Counted from the stretch's first letter, positions 13,527-26,202 are shown. The stretch is 64,000 nucleotides of DNA from Nicotiana tabacum (GCF_000715075.1 NC_134096.1:120092698-120156697); one strand, 5' to 3'. Translations and numbers: made by a program. Notes: generated from the sequence alone by a model not told the origin.

Positions 13527-13529
13527 AGT

Positions 13530-13902
13530 TGTCACGACCCAATATTCCACTATAGTTCGTGATGGCGCCCAACATCGCCGTTAGGCAAGCCAATGGTGAA
13601 CTATCAATTCAATTATTCATTTTATTATTTTTAAAAACCATAAGTCTTATTGAGTAAAGGATTTAATGCGCTTAAAAATCATGAATACTTAAAAGTTTAG
13701 TAAGATATAAAATAAAAAATGACAATATCAAGCCGAACCATAAACATCCACTAGAGTATCCCAAAAACCCGGTGTCACAAGTGCATGAGCAGTTACTAAG
13801 GAGTACAATCATAATACAATATCTGTTTGGAATTTTAATAAGACAGGATAAAGTAACTAGTACGATGGAGACTTTGTGGGCTGCGATACGTAGTCTAGAA
13901 TG
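13530..13902 (-). repeat. H 5' LTR, piece 1 (3' terminal part in element sense)
   Basis: From TGTCACGACCC to TAGTCTAGAATG, where S2 is inserted. The last five bases GAATG are repeated at 23069-23073, after which GCAGCTCACC resumes the same LTR as in E's intact copy (around 53276). Confidence 0.85.
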
Positions 13903-14552
13903 TGTCACAACCCAATTTCCCCTTCGTTGGGTATCATGATGGCACCTAGTCTTAGGGACTAGGTAATCCTAACATTTACTGTATAACAACAATAATAAAT
14001 AACATCTAACAATTTTTTGAAATAGAAATCTCTATAAAATTTACAATTCCCAAAACCGGTAGTACAAGTCATAAGCTCTACAGAGTTTGCTACAATTCTT
14101 CTAAATACAACTGTTTGGAATAAAGTAACAGTATGAATACAAATCAGAAGGTGACTCCGAAGCCTGCGAACGCAGCATCAGGTTTACCTTGAGTCTCCAC
14201 AGCAAAAATCTGCACAGCTAGCTAATGATCAACTGACTTCGAAATACCTGGATCTGCACAAAAATATGCAGAAGTGTAGTATGAGTACACCACGGCGGTA
14301 CCCAACAAGTATCAAGACTAACCTTAGTGGAGTAGTGACGAGGAACAATCAAGACACCTACTGGACTAAATGACTTGAACCAAGTATAAGTATAGAAACA
14401 ACAGAGAATAATATCTATATAAAGACTACGCGATACGACTAACAATACAATAATTGCAATAGGAAAGGACAACAACAAATATCAGCGGAATACCATAATA
14501 ATTACATAGAAGGGTGAACGTAAACATAACCTAAATCCGAAATCACAGGTAC

Positions 14553-16793
14553 TGTCACAACCCAAAATACGTTAGAGGTCGTGATGGCGCCGGACACCAC
14601 TGTCAGGCAAGCCAACACTAAATAGTTAATTAAATTCTCATTTTATATTTTTGAAATAGTAAATTTACTTCAATTTATCTAGTAAAAGATGAATTTACAG
14701 AATAAATAACAATGTTTTCCAATTTCAATACGGAACATCCCATAATTATCCCAGAACCCGGTGTCACAGGTGCATGAGCCTTTTCTAGGAATTTAAAATA
14801 AAATACAATAACTGTCCAGAATACAAATTTGGACAGGAAAAAAAATACAATACTCTGAAGGAGTCTCTGCTGGCTACGGAGCGTCGTATAGAATGCAGCT
14901 CACTTAAGTCCCTGCCATAATCGCGCCCCTGCACTCACAAGGCCGCTAAACATATGTGTACCTGCAAAAAAATGTCCAGCAAGTGTAGTGTGAGTACTTA
15001 AATCAACGCGTACCCAGTAAGTATCCCGCCTAACCCCGAAGAAGTAGTGACGAGGGGTCGACTTCGACACTTACTATGGGATATAAATAGGATATCAATG
15101 ATATAATAAAGCATGGATTATATGAACGGTTGCAAGCTCAATATTTTGAAGTAAGTAAGCATTTCTTTTATAATTAAGAAATCTCCAAATTTATCTCCCA
15201 TTATTTAACAATTTAACTCAGGCCGAGGAGGCAATATCATTATTTATAAATATCAAGGCAAGCAATACAAGCATGCGCAAATCATGCCGAGGTTGTACGG
15301 CCCGATCCAACAAATATTTAAACTGTGCACTGCCAGAGGGTCGAATGGCGCGAACCATAGATGCATCTATTACCCCGCTCGCGAATCATACACGCGACGC
15401 GGTCAAATGTAAATTTAAGGAATTACCCCGCTCGCGAATCACACCTGCGACGCGGTCAAACATAAATTTAAGGAATCACCCCGCTCGCGGATCATACTTG
15501 CGACGCGGTCAAATACAAATTTTAAATTAAAATCAGATCTCTTTCTTGATTCTTTTCAAAATAAGGGAAATTCAGCTTGTAGCTTTTTAAGAAAATTAGC
15601 CCGCTCGCGAATCATACATGTAATGCGATTACACATAGATTTCTTTAGCTATTATATTATTCCTCAATTCTTTTCGAAATTACGAAGTTCAAATGAAACC
15701 TTTTAAATCTTAAGTTCTTCAATTTCAACTCCTTTCAAAATATTTAATAAGTAGACTCAATCTCGCTCCCTCTCAAGGCAAACAATAAACATAAATCAAT
15801 AACAATATCAACAAGACATGATGTGAGCCTAAAATTACCCGGACGTAGGCATAGCTAGTAGCTACGTACGGACTCTCGTCACCTTGTGCGTACGTAGCCC
15901 CCACAAATAGGAGCACACAATAATTTAGTTCACCTATGGGGTTAATTCCCCCTTACAAGGTTAGAAAGGAGACTTACCTCGCTCTGAAGTTCCATAATAG
16001 GCTCCTAAGCCATTCAATCAACTCAAATAGATGCCAAACACTCCATAACTAGCCAATAATTATGCAAACCCATTAATATATACTCAAATACTCAATATAA
16101 TCTAATTTATAGCAATTTCTAACCCCGATCGAAAAGTCGATAAAAATCACCCTCGGGCGTACGTGCCCGAATTCCAAAAATTTTTGAAGATAAACTTTAC
16201 CCATAACTTTATGAACTCAAATAAATGATTTATTCCCAATTCCATGCCCAAATTCGTAGTCAAAATCCAAAATACCAAATTCTAGGTTTTTCTACCAAAA
16301 ACCCCACAATTTATACTAATTTCCATGTTCGAATCCATATAAACTCATGTATTTAACTCAAAATTGTGAAGAAAGCACTTACCCCTTTATGATTGATGAA
16401 GATGGCACTCCAATGTGCTCCAAAATCGGCTCCCATGGGCGAAAATGAAATGAGATAGAGCCAAACCCTCGCTTTAAAGGAGACACTGCCCAGCCCCGAC
16501 TTCCGCACCTGCGGCCTCTTTGTCGCATCTACGGTCTCGCAGGTGCGGCCAAATCCTCGCACCTGCGCATTCCCTCTGCCTAACTTGACTCCGCACATGC
16601 ACCTTTCCTTCCGCATCTGCACCTTCGCAGGTGTGGACAACCCTTCGCACCTGCGATCACTGCCCAGCTTTGCCCAAACCGTACCTGCGACCGTTGGCTC
16701 GCACCTGCAGCCCTTTTGCTCAGGTGCGATCACACCAGATATCAGCTGCCTCATCTTTTCTTCCAAGTCCATACTCGATCCGTTGAGGTTGGT
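14553..16793 (-). repeat. D 3' LTR, truncated
   Basis: Matches 16794-19035 of its partner. Contains the acceptor-like TTTTTTTGCAG (minus, AG at 14962-14963), a CG-rich tandem array, palindrome 15861-15898, donor-like sites (15972-15980 and about 16377), and the GCAGGTGCG module at about 16500-16740. It stops near 16793. Confidence 0.85.
15373..15512. repeat. CG-rich tandem array, about 52-bp unit, D left LTR
   Basis: Three units of CCCGCTCGCGAATCATAC...GCGACGCGGTCAAA separated by AAATTTAAGGAAT, plus a diverged fourth at about 15600. The partner LTR has the same array at 17615-17746 with a fourth unit at about 17841. A single related unit is present in A near 238, so the array expanded within D's lineage. 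Confidence 0.85.
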
Positions 16794-19700
16794 TGTCACG
16801 AACCAAAATCCGTTAGAGGTCATTATGACGCCGGACACCATTGTCAAGCAAGCCAACACTAAATAGTTAATTAAATTCTTATTTTAATATTTTTGTAATC
16901 GTAAATTTACTTTAATTTATCTAGTAAAAGATGAATTTACAGAATAAATAACAATGTTTTCCAATTTCAATATTGAACATCCCATAATCATCCCAAAACG
17001 CGTGTCATAAGTGCATGAGCCTTTTCTAGGAATTTAAAATAAAATACAATAAATATCCGGAATACAAATTTGGACAGGAAGGAAAATACAATACTCTGAA
17101 GAAGACTCTGCTGGCTGCGGAGCGTCGTATAGAATGCAGCTCACCTAAGTCCCCTCCAAAATCGCGCCTCTGCACCCACAAGGCCGCTAAACATATGTGT
17201 ACCTGCACAAAAATATGCAGCAAGTGTAGTATGAGTACGTAAATCAACGCGTACCCAGTAAGTATCCCGCCTAACCCCGAATAAGTAGTGACGAGGGGTC
17301 AACTTCGATACTTACTATGGGCTATAAATAGGATATCAATGATATAATTAAGCATGGATTATATGAATGGTTGCAAGCTTAATATTTTGAAGTAAGTAAG
17401 CATTTTGTTTTATAATTAAGAAATCTCCAAATTTATCTTCCATTATTTAACAATTTGACTCAGGCCGAGGAGGCAATATCATTATTTATAAATTTCAAGG
17501 CAAGCAATACAATCATGCGCAAATCATGCCGAGGTCGTACGATCCGATCCAACAAATATTTAAACTGTGCACTGCCAGAGGGTCGAATGGTGCGAACCAT
17601 AGATGCATCTATTACCCCGCTGACAAATCATACACGCAACGCGGTCAAATGTAAATTTAAGGAATTATCCCGTTCGCGAATCACACCTGCGATGCGGTCA
17701 AACATAAATTTAAGGAATCACCCCGCTCGCGGATCATACTTGCGACGCGGTCAAATACAAATTTTACATTAAAATCATATTTCTTTCTTGATTCTATTCA
17801 AAATAAGGGAAATTCAGCTTGTAGCGTTTTAAGAAAATTACCCCGCTCGCGAATCATACATGCAACGCGATTACACATAGATTTCTTCAGCTATTATATT
17901 ATTCCTCAATTCTTTTCGGAATTACGAAGTTCAAATGAAACCTTTTAAATCTTAAGTTCTTAAATTTCAACTCCTTTCAAAACATTTAATAAGTAGACTC
18001 AATCTTGCTCCCTCTCAAGGCAAACAATAAACATAAATCAATAACAATATCAACAAGGCATGATGTGAGCCTAAAACAACCCGGACGTAGGCATAACTAG
18101 TAGCTACGTACGGACTCTCGTCACCTCGTGCTTACGTAGCCCCCACAAATAAGAGCACACAATAATTTAGTTTAGCTATGGGTTTAATTCCCCCTTACAA
18201 GGTTAGAAAGGAGACTTACCTCGCTTCGAAGTTCCATAATCGGCTCCCAAGCCATTCAATCAACTCAAATCGATGCCCAACGCTCCATAACTAGCCAATA
18301 ATTATGCAAACCCATTAATATATACTCAAATACTCAATATAATCCAATTTATAACAATTTCTAACCCCGATCGAAAAGTCAATAAAAATTACCCTCGGGC
18401 CCACGTGCCCGAATTCCAAAATTTTTTGAAGATAAACTTTACCCATAACCTTATGAACTCAAATATATGATTTATTCCCAATTCCATGCCCAAATTCGTG
18501 GTCAAAATTGAAAATACCAAATTCTAGGTTTTTCTACCAAAAACTCCACAATTTATACTAATTTCCATGTTCGAATCCATATAAACTCATGTATTTAACT
18601 CAAAATTGTGAAGAAAGCACTTACCCCATTATGATTGATGAAGATGGCACTCCAATGTGCTCCAAAATCGGCTCCCGTGGGCGAAAATGAAATGAGATAG
18701 TGCCAAACCCTCGCTTTAAAGGAGACACTACGCAGCCCCGACTTCCGCACCTGCGGCCTCTTCGTTGCATCTGCGGTCTCGCAGGTGCGGCAAAAACCTC
18801 GCACCTGCACATTCCTTCTGCCTAGCTCGACTCCGCATATGCGCCTTTCTTTTCGCATCTGCACCTTCGCAGTTGCGGACAACCCTTCATACCTGCGATC
18901 AATGCCCAGCTTCGCCCAAACCATACCTGCGACCATTGGCTCGCACCTGCGGCCCTTTTGCGCAGGTGCGATCACACCAGATATCAGCTGCCTCATCTTT
19001 TCTTCTAAGTCCAAACTCGATCCGTTGACCATCCAGAATCCACCCGAGGCCCTCGGGACCTCAACCAATTATACCAACACATCCCAAAACTCATTACGAA
19101 CTTAGTCGAGCCTTCAAATCACATCAAACAACGTCGAATTCATGAATCGCATCCCATTTCAAGCTTAATGAACTTTAGAATTTCAAACTTCTACATTCGA
19201 TGCCGAAACCTATCAAATCACGTCCGGTTGACCTCAAATTTTGCACACAAGTCACATTTCACATTACGGACCCACTCCAACTTTCGGAATCGAAATCCGA
19301 CCCTGATATCAAAAAGTCCACTTCCGGTCAAACTTCTCAAAAACCATCAATTTCCTAACTTTCGCCAAACGACTCCAAAATGACCTACGGACCTTCTAAT
19401 CCACTTCTGGAAGCGCTCCCAATATCGGAATCATCATACGGAGCTATTCTCAGACTCGGAATTCCAAACGGACATCGATAACATTGAAATGCACTTCAAC
19501 CCAAATTTATGGAATTATTCCGAAATGCTAACTTCCATAATAGGTGCCGAAATGCTCCCGGGGCATCCAAAACCCGATCCGAACATACGCCCAAGTCCGA
19601 AATCATCATACGAACCTGCTGGAACCTTCAAATCCTGATTTCGAGGCAGTTTACTCTAAAATCTAAATCTTAGTCAATTCTTCCAACTTAAAGCTTTCGA

Positions 19701-19851
19701 AATGAGAATTTTCTTTCCAATTCAACTCCGAACTTCTCGAAATTCAATCCCGACCACCCGTACAAGTCATAATACCTGAAGTGAAGCTGCTCATGGCCTC
19801 AAACCTCCGAACGATGTGCTAGAGCTCAAAACGATAGGTCGGGTCGTTACA
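16794..19851 (-). repeat. D 5' LTR, complete
   Basis: Runs from TGTCACGAACC to GGTCGGGTCGTTACA. In element sense the order is: CG-rich module (18985 down to 18735), donor-like sites (about 18620, 18214-18222), palindrome (18140-18103), conserved block with TGCACTGCCAGAGGGTCGAA (about 17570), CG-rich array, acceptor-like TTTTTGTGCAG (AG at 17203-17204), LTR end. It is a good reference copy for the LTR group. Confidence 0.85.
17615..17746. repeat. CG-rich tandem array, D right LTR
   Basis: Counterpart of 15373-15512. The first unit here is changed (GCTGACAAATC instead of GCTCGCGAATC), a local difference between the two LTRs of one element. Confidence 0.8.
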
Positions 19852-20337
19852 GGTACAACAAGAACAAATAATAACACAGCAACAACGACCGCTTTCACAT
19901 CAGGTTTGAGTCAACAAACTCCACGAGGTATCAAACCTCGGACAAATCATAACTCACGGGTCTCAATACCTAAACCCTAACACTTGGCATCATGTGCCCT
20001 CATTACACCTCATAACCGAACTGACGATTTGCGTGCCAAATAGAGCCATTCTCACATAGAAGGCAAGTAAGCAAGGGTGTGCGTTTATACTCAACAATAT
20101 CAAGAAAACCTCTTATCCGATAAGAGTGCTTAACTAGGTGTATGCTTGTGCAAGTGTCCTAACATAGTTCATACAACTAGTGAGCATAAGGAAACGAACG
20201 GACAACACGTAGAATGTTTTCTCATAACTTTCACAAGATAAAGCTCACACAGGTCAGTGTACCACTACACAAATATCAACAACAAGAATGCCCCCAAGCC
20301 ATTACAAATCATCACAAATCAATCCCTGACATATCCC

Positions 20338-20440
20338 ACCTTGTCTCGACACGTGCATAATAATGTTCCCACCTTGTCTCGCCACATGCGCAACCCACAT
20401 ATATATATCCCGCCTTGTCATGCCACATGTACAAATATCA
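20338..20440. repeat. Minisatellite 1 of S2, about 34-bp unit
   Basis: Three units of CCCACCTTGTCTCGACACGTG-like sequence at about 20336, 20368 and 20409, separated by AT-rich spacers. Only seen in S2. Confidence 0.75.
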
Positions 20441-20507
20441 ATAGTAATAATAGCATGGCAGAAACCTCGTGCAACCCCATAACAAAGAGATGTCAATAAA
20501 GGGCACT

Positions 20508-20835
20508 CCCGAGATACCGTCTCGTAGTCCCAAACGTAAATGTGCAAGACAGGGGGATCTCCCGAGGTACCACCTCGTAGTCCCAAAGTAAATATGCAAG
20601 ACAGGGGATCTCCTGAGGTACTGCCTCGTATCTCCTAAGGTACCGCCTCGTAGTCCCAAAGTAAATATGCAAGACAGGGGGATCTCCCGAGGTATCGCCT
20701 CGTAGTCCCAAAGTAAATATGCAAGATAGGGGGATCTTCCGAGTTACCGCCTCGTAGTCCCAAAGTAAACATGCAAGACAGGGGGATCTCCCGAGGTACC
20801 GCCTCGTAGTCCCAAAGTAAATATGCAAGAACAAC
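20508..20835. repeat. Minisatellite 2 of S2, about 53-bp unit, about six copies
   Basis: Repeated unit: CGCCTCGTAGTCCCAAAGTA, then AATATGCAAGACAGGGGGAT, then CTCCCGAGGTAC. One copy is shortened near 20620. The four overlapping minus-strand frames here (20302-20943), all with repeated LWDYEAV and REIPLSC words, are translations of this array and not genes. Confidence 0.9.
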
Positions 20836-23068
20836 AAGTACAACAATAACAATAACACTAATACAAGGGTACGGTAAATAAATCAACTCAGAAATTCCAG
20901 AACTCAAGGGAATGGAGGAAATAATTTCACAAGGAGTGGCCACAATAGAGAATGCTAGTCATAATAAGAACAACTCAATAAGAAAGGAAGTAATATGTAA
21001 CAATGGTCCGCAATGTACAGTTCAACAACAAGGGAGATAACACAAGTCGAATGATTCCAAATAAGGACAAGTCAACTAAGATATAGGATATCTAAACTTC
21101 TTTTAAGGCCGAGCAATTACGAAATAGACACAACAAATTCAATTAAGGATAAGCAGCAGAAAGATAATCATAGTCTCAATTAAGGATGGACAATTACAGA
21201 AGAGACAATTATAACTTCAAATAAAGATAAGTAGTTAGGGGAAATATAACATGGCAATAGAAGAGATAACAATATCGGTTAAGGCACAGATGACTCAAAT
21301 AAGCATCAAGGGCGGATCATGAAGCAATTTAATTCTAATTAAAGGAGGTAGAGGTGAAATTAGTAATTAAGAGACGTATTCATAACATAACAACTGCATA
21401 ATCAGTGAATACAAGGACCTAAGAACCCTGAAAGGCCAAATTTTCACAAATAATTCCAAGCATGTACTCGTCACCTCGCGTACACGAACTACAATTAGCA
21501 TAGAAGACTCAAATCCTAAGGGGTAGTTCCCCCACACGAAGATAGGCAAGATACTTACCTCGAACCAAGCTCAATCAATCGGTAACCATTACATATCATA
21601 AATACAAATATAATAGACTAATCTAATTGATGAAATCAAGACTTTAACAAAAATTCTGAAATCCATCCTAAAAAGTCAACCCGGGCCCACATCTCGAAAT
21701 CAGGAAAAAATTACAAAATCTGAAAGCCCATTCACTCACGAGTTTAACCATACCAAATTTATCAAAATCTAACCTCAAATGACCACTCAAAACCCAAAAT
21801 CAAACTCTTCAAATCCCTAGCCTCAAACTCCCAAATTCCACCTTAAATACACACTAGCTAGTGGGACAAATAATTGGGGAAGCAAGATTATTGATCAAAA
21901 ATAAGCACAAAGGAACTTACCTCACGAAATACCTCGAAAATGCTCTCAAAAAATCGCCAACCCGAGCTCAAAAATGAAGAAAATGGCCAAATATCTCAAA
22001 GCCTCGCTTAAAAGGGTTCTGCCTAGGCATTACCGCATCTGCGGATCATCGGTCGCACCTGCGACGCCGCACCTGTAACGCCGCACCTACGGAATTACCC
22101 TTGGAGGTGCGGAAATGACTTAAGGAGACTGGTCCGCATCTGCGAGCAAGGGGCCGCACCTGCGCGCCTGCTCCTGCGGATATCTTCCGCTTCTGCGATC
22201 CTTACGCTCCAGGCCCCGTCCGCTTCAGCGCTACATCTTTCGCAGATGCGGCTTCGCTTCTGCGGGCCAATCTCGTACCTGTGCCCATAGACCCAGCTTG
22301 ACCAAACCGCACCTACGCTCCTCTTACTGCATGTGTGAGTTCGCACATGTAGGCACCCCACCGCAGGTGCGATTACACCAGAAGCTTGAAAGCTTCAGCA
22401 ACTACAGAAGTCCAAATCTCAATCTGTAAAGCATCCGAAACATACCCGAACCCCCGGGACCTCAACCAAACATACCAAATAGTCCTAAATCACCATACAA
22501 ACTTAGTCGAGCCCTCAACTCACATCAAACAATACTAAAAACAGGAATCACCCTCCAATTCAAACTTAATGAACTTGAAACTTCAAATTTCTACAACCGA
22601 TGCCGAAACCTATCAAATCAACCTGGAATGACGTAAAATATTGTAGGCAAGTCATATTCAACATTAGGGAGCTACTCCAACTTACGGAATCAGAATCCGA
22701 CCTCGATATCAAAAAGTCCACTTCCGGTCAAAATCTCCAAAAATTCGACTTTCGCCATTTCATGCCTAAATCAGTTACAGACTTCAAATTCACAGTCCGG
22801 ACACGCTCCTAAGTTCAAAATCACCCAATGGAGCTAATGGAACCGACAAAACTCTATTCCAGAGTCGTCTTCACACAGTTCCGACAATGGTCAAAATCCT
22901 AAGGCTTAAGCTTCCGTTTTAGGGACTAAGCGTCCCAAATCCCTTCGAATCATCCGGTAATTGAATTCAACCACGCACGCATGTCAATAAACATAATACA
23001 AAACTGCTCAGGGCCTTATGCCGCCGAACGGGACTTAAATTCTCAAAATGACTGACCAGGTCGTTATA

Positions 23069-23706
23069 GAATGCAGCTCACCATAAAGTCTCCTCAGCGG
23101 CTGTGCCTACGCGCCAAGATAACCACCAATTGAACCTGTCAGATTCTGCACATTTAGTGCAGAAGTGTAGCATGAGTACGTAAATCAATACGTACCGAGT
23201 AAGTATCTAGCCTAACTCCGGAGAAGTAGTGACGAGGGGTCGACATCAACACTTGCTAGAGGTCCAATAAAGCAATATAACAAATCATAAGTAGATATGA
23301 AGCACAAAACAATAATGTGGTAAATCTGTAAGTGATATAATGCACTATTAACGCATGATTATGCCGAGGTCGTTTGGCCCAATCCAGAATAATGTATACA
23401 CTGCCGACGGTCGAGCGGCACGAACCATAGATGTATCTATTATACTGTCGTGATGTTCGGCCTGCTCCACAATAAAGGAAGAAACTTATCGAATTACGAG
23501 TCACGTGATTACAACATACATACAGGTGCATAATTGTGAATATAGCCTTTACCGTTTCTCAAATAATTTGCCAATAACTCTAAATCAATTTCAATTATAA
23601 ATTCAATCAATTAAGCCAGCAGAATGAATTCAAACAATTCAAATATTACATGATAAAATCCTAAGTCTACCGGACATAAACATGCTTTAGCTACGTACAG
23701 ACTCTA
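23069..23706 (-). repeat. H 5' LTR, piece 2
   Basis: Resumes at GAATGCAGCTCACC after S2 and runs to TACAGACTCTA where C is inserted. It carries the acceptor-like TGTGCAG (minus, near 23147), the conserved block (about 23356-23440) and the left palindrome arm (23690-23699). C lies within the palindrome's loop. Confidence 0.8.
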
Positions 23707-26157
23707 TGTAGCAACCCCTTTGAGAGGGTGATACTTACAAAACAAATCTAATTTATTACTTACAACATTAAGAAGATATTAATTAAAAAAAATATTCATA
23801 ATAATTTAGTAGCGAAAATAGGCCCATGCGATGAGGTCCAAAGTGCAATATTTTTATTTTTGAAAATACTCTTTATAGTTATTTTAAAAAAATAAAAATA
23901 AAATACAATGTCAAAATATCAACATAAGGTGATATAACCCTTGTTTTTGAATAATTAACATGTTAAAGCAACTTCCTAACAAAATTATACTTACATTTAA
24001 CATCACTGCAAGTTTATATTGTACATAAATTTCAAATTATCGGGTATAAAAAGGAAAACTAGTTTTCTCCTTTGTACATATTTACAAGACAAAGTGTAAA
24101 TTTAGTATATTACAAGACTTAAGTTATTAACACACCCTAAAATAACAAAATAAGTTACTAAATCCAAGTTACAAGATTTTGGTCTTAAGATCCAACAAGT
24201 CTCCAAATAACATACATAAGTGTGACATATATATCATGTACATGTCCGAAAACTATACAAAACCATGGTGCATATACAAATGTGATCTCCATAAGTGCTC
24301 GCAAAAAGACTACTTCATAAGGCCGTCTTCAACTTTCATCTCGTACATTACCTACGATAGGAAATAACTATCGCTAAGCATAAAGCTTGGTGGCGTATAA
24401 ACTTTAGGCCTGGAGCCATTAACTTCTCCAATTCCCATTTTCAGTCATAGGTAGCTCAAATAAAATATAATTTAAAATAAGTGAACAAATATATTAAAAG
24501 TATCAAATATAAACCCTTGAAGTGTTTCCAAATATCAATAACAATGTTCAAGATTCAAGAGTTGAGAAAGCATATACTATCAATCCAAGAGAGTTTGTCA
24601 AATATCCATTTTTCGTCCAATGTGTATGTCATGCCATCACACTAAGAAAAATCATATATCAAGATGGACCGAAGCTCCAAATCAAGTAGGGTCAAAACCC
24701 AATAGTCAAGAGAATCAAGAACCATATTAAAAATATCTTCCTAGTTCGTACTTAACACGGACAAGTTCCATAATTTAAGAAGATGGCAAAAGATCTAAAT
24801 CAAGAGGCATGCCAAAATGAGTGACAAAGTCACTGCCACAAGAAGGACAAAGTCCCGACAAGAATACAAAATGATCAAACAATCTGTACGAGTAGGCGAT
24901 TTAGCAAATATCTTGCAATACTTGATATAACACGAATACAATACTGTTAGTTGAAGACAAGAAAAACAAAATATAAGGTTATTTCAAAATATTCCAACAA
25001 GTAAAAAGAGTACAAAGTTTATACACAAACCTTGGTTTCTTACCACAAAATAATTCAACCACAACTTGAGGACATTCGAATCGTCTATGCCATAGACAAA
25101 CCAAATCCGTCCACTTCCTCAAATACTTCCCCTTAGATTTTTCAAGGGTATATATACCTTAAATACATAATCAAATATCTATATAATTTCAGTGATTTAA
25201 CATGTCAAACTAAACATGATATTGGTAAAAATTACCCAAAATGTTTGAAATGGAAATTCTGGACAGTATCACTGTCTCGTATTGTGACTCAGATTTGAAG
25301 ATGAAAAAGGACAAACTAGACTGTGTGGTCTTCTTTACAGTTGTAGATATGTGTCTTAGCATTTCATAACATCTTGAATCACCCCCATATCAATTTGTAC
25401 AAAACTCTATGCTAAAATTACTAATAGTAGTACAGGGAGGGTTTGTAAAACAGAAAATCTGGGCAGCACCTTCCCCGTACTTCATCACCTATTTTTGTGT
25501 AAATAAAAGACAAACCAGATTTTTGTTCCTTCATAAGAGTTATAGATCTATGAAGTAGATTTATAGAAAGTCTTGGATCACTTAAAACGGATCTCTATAT
25601 AAAAGGATATGAGGAAAACACTAATAGCTGTCTAGTATAAAAACGGGTTTAGTAACTTACCACAAAAGAGAGGAGCAACTTAAGCTTCACTAAGAACGAA
25701 TTTTGCTGGTTGGTTTAGTGAAAATTTATGATGGTTTTCATGGAGTTTTTGAGGTGATAAGAAGGAGAGAGAGAGAGAGATGGGATTTTCTTTGGCATTA
25801 AGGACTGAAAATGAGGTGAGGTTATGAAAAAGCATGTCACAAAAGAAATATAAAAACTTTGGATAAATATGAAAAATGTGGCTGCCCAACCTACTAAATA
25901 TCTTTAGATAAATACAAAAGGGTGGCAGTCCAAAACCTTAATTATATAATATATAATAATAACAATTCATCAAAATAATATTAAGTGTTACACATAGCAA
26001 CACCATGGAACTTCTTTGTCAATATTAACACAACCTAAAGTAAGAAATTTTCATATATTGTAAATTTCATGTTTAGGAAGTGCGAAGTAAAATATCTCCC
26101 CATTATAAAGATGCTCAATCGAGAATACAAATATTAGTAAAAATTTGGGGTGTTATA
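23707..26157 (-). repeat. C 3' LTR
   Basis: 2451 bp, TGTAGCAACCCC to GGGGTGTTATA (last CA changed to TA). Pairs over its length with 31018-33487. A (GA)n run (25770-25778) is expanded relative to the partner (33101). A donor-like CTTTTGTG|GTAAGT site lies near 25650 on the minus strand. Confidence 0.92.
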
Positions 26158-26173
26158 ACTCTCTCCCCCTTAA
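26158..26173 (-). other. C polypurine tract
   Basis: Minus strand TTTAAGGGGGAGAGAGT, next to the 3' LTR start, the expected second-strand primer. Confidence 0.8.
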
Positions 26174-26202
26174 ATAAATTTCGTCCCGAAATTTACCTTG
26201 TA

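Larger units (their letters stand above)
9752..13529 (-). mobile_element. H internal region, non-coding as far as readable
   Basis: 3.8 kb collinear with E's internal region (36757-39367 plus 51030-52936), for example AACCTCAAGTCGTGGTCTAAACTGCCATAACTCTTCCG-like sequence near 11160 against 38785. Neither strand shows protease, RT, RNase H or integrase motifs. The two longest frames (11977-12363 plus, 13067-13444 minus) are not recognised. Shared sequence between two independent insertions shows this is the family's own internal domain, LARD-like, rather than random decay of a single copy; very old gag-pol cannot be excluded. Confidence 0.6.
14553..19851 (-). mobile_element. D: truncated LTR joined directly to complete LTR, internal region lost
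   Basis: Flanked by a perfect GGTAC repeat (14548-14552, 19852-19856). The right half 16794-19851 is a complete 3.06-kb LTR (TGTCACG to GTCGTTACA). The left half 14553-16793 is the same LTR lacking its final 0.8 kb (element-sense 5' part). In element sense the intact 5' LTR runs straight into the middle of the 3' LTR, with no primer site or gag-pol between, so one deletion removed the internal region and the start of the 3' LTR. The junction lies in a 6-bp inverted repeat TTGGTT/AACCAA. Confidence 0.85.
13903..23068 (-). mobile_element. S2: solo LTR in H's LTR, itself interrupted by D
   Basis: Starts TGTCACAACCC, ends GGTCGTTATA (last CA changed to TA), and is flanked by a perfect 5-bp repeat GAATG (13898-13902, 23069-23073). 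Removing D leaves about 3.86 kb of LTR (13903-14552 and 19857-23068) with no primer site, no internal region and no second LTR, so it is a solo LTR, the usual product of recombination between an element's LTRs. It carries the acceptor-like TTTTTGTGCAG (minus, near 14254), donor-like sites at 21553-21561 and 21915-21923, two minisatellites and a CG-rich module at about 22030-22375. Confidence 0.85.

Noticed and set aside
16353..16859. 168-codon minus-strand frame in D
   Set aside because: In element sense but lies within the LTR's CG-rich module and crosses the LTR-LTR junction; the partner LTR (18595-19068) gives a similar frame only because the DNA is the same.
20508..20835. CRISPR-like regular repeats
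   Set aside because: Units are contiguous without unique spacers, in plant retrotransposon DNA: a minisatellite.
20302..20943. Four overlapping minus frames with repeated LWDYEAV and REIPLSC motifs, looking like a repeat protein
   Set aside because: Frames are generated by the 53-bp minisatellite.
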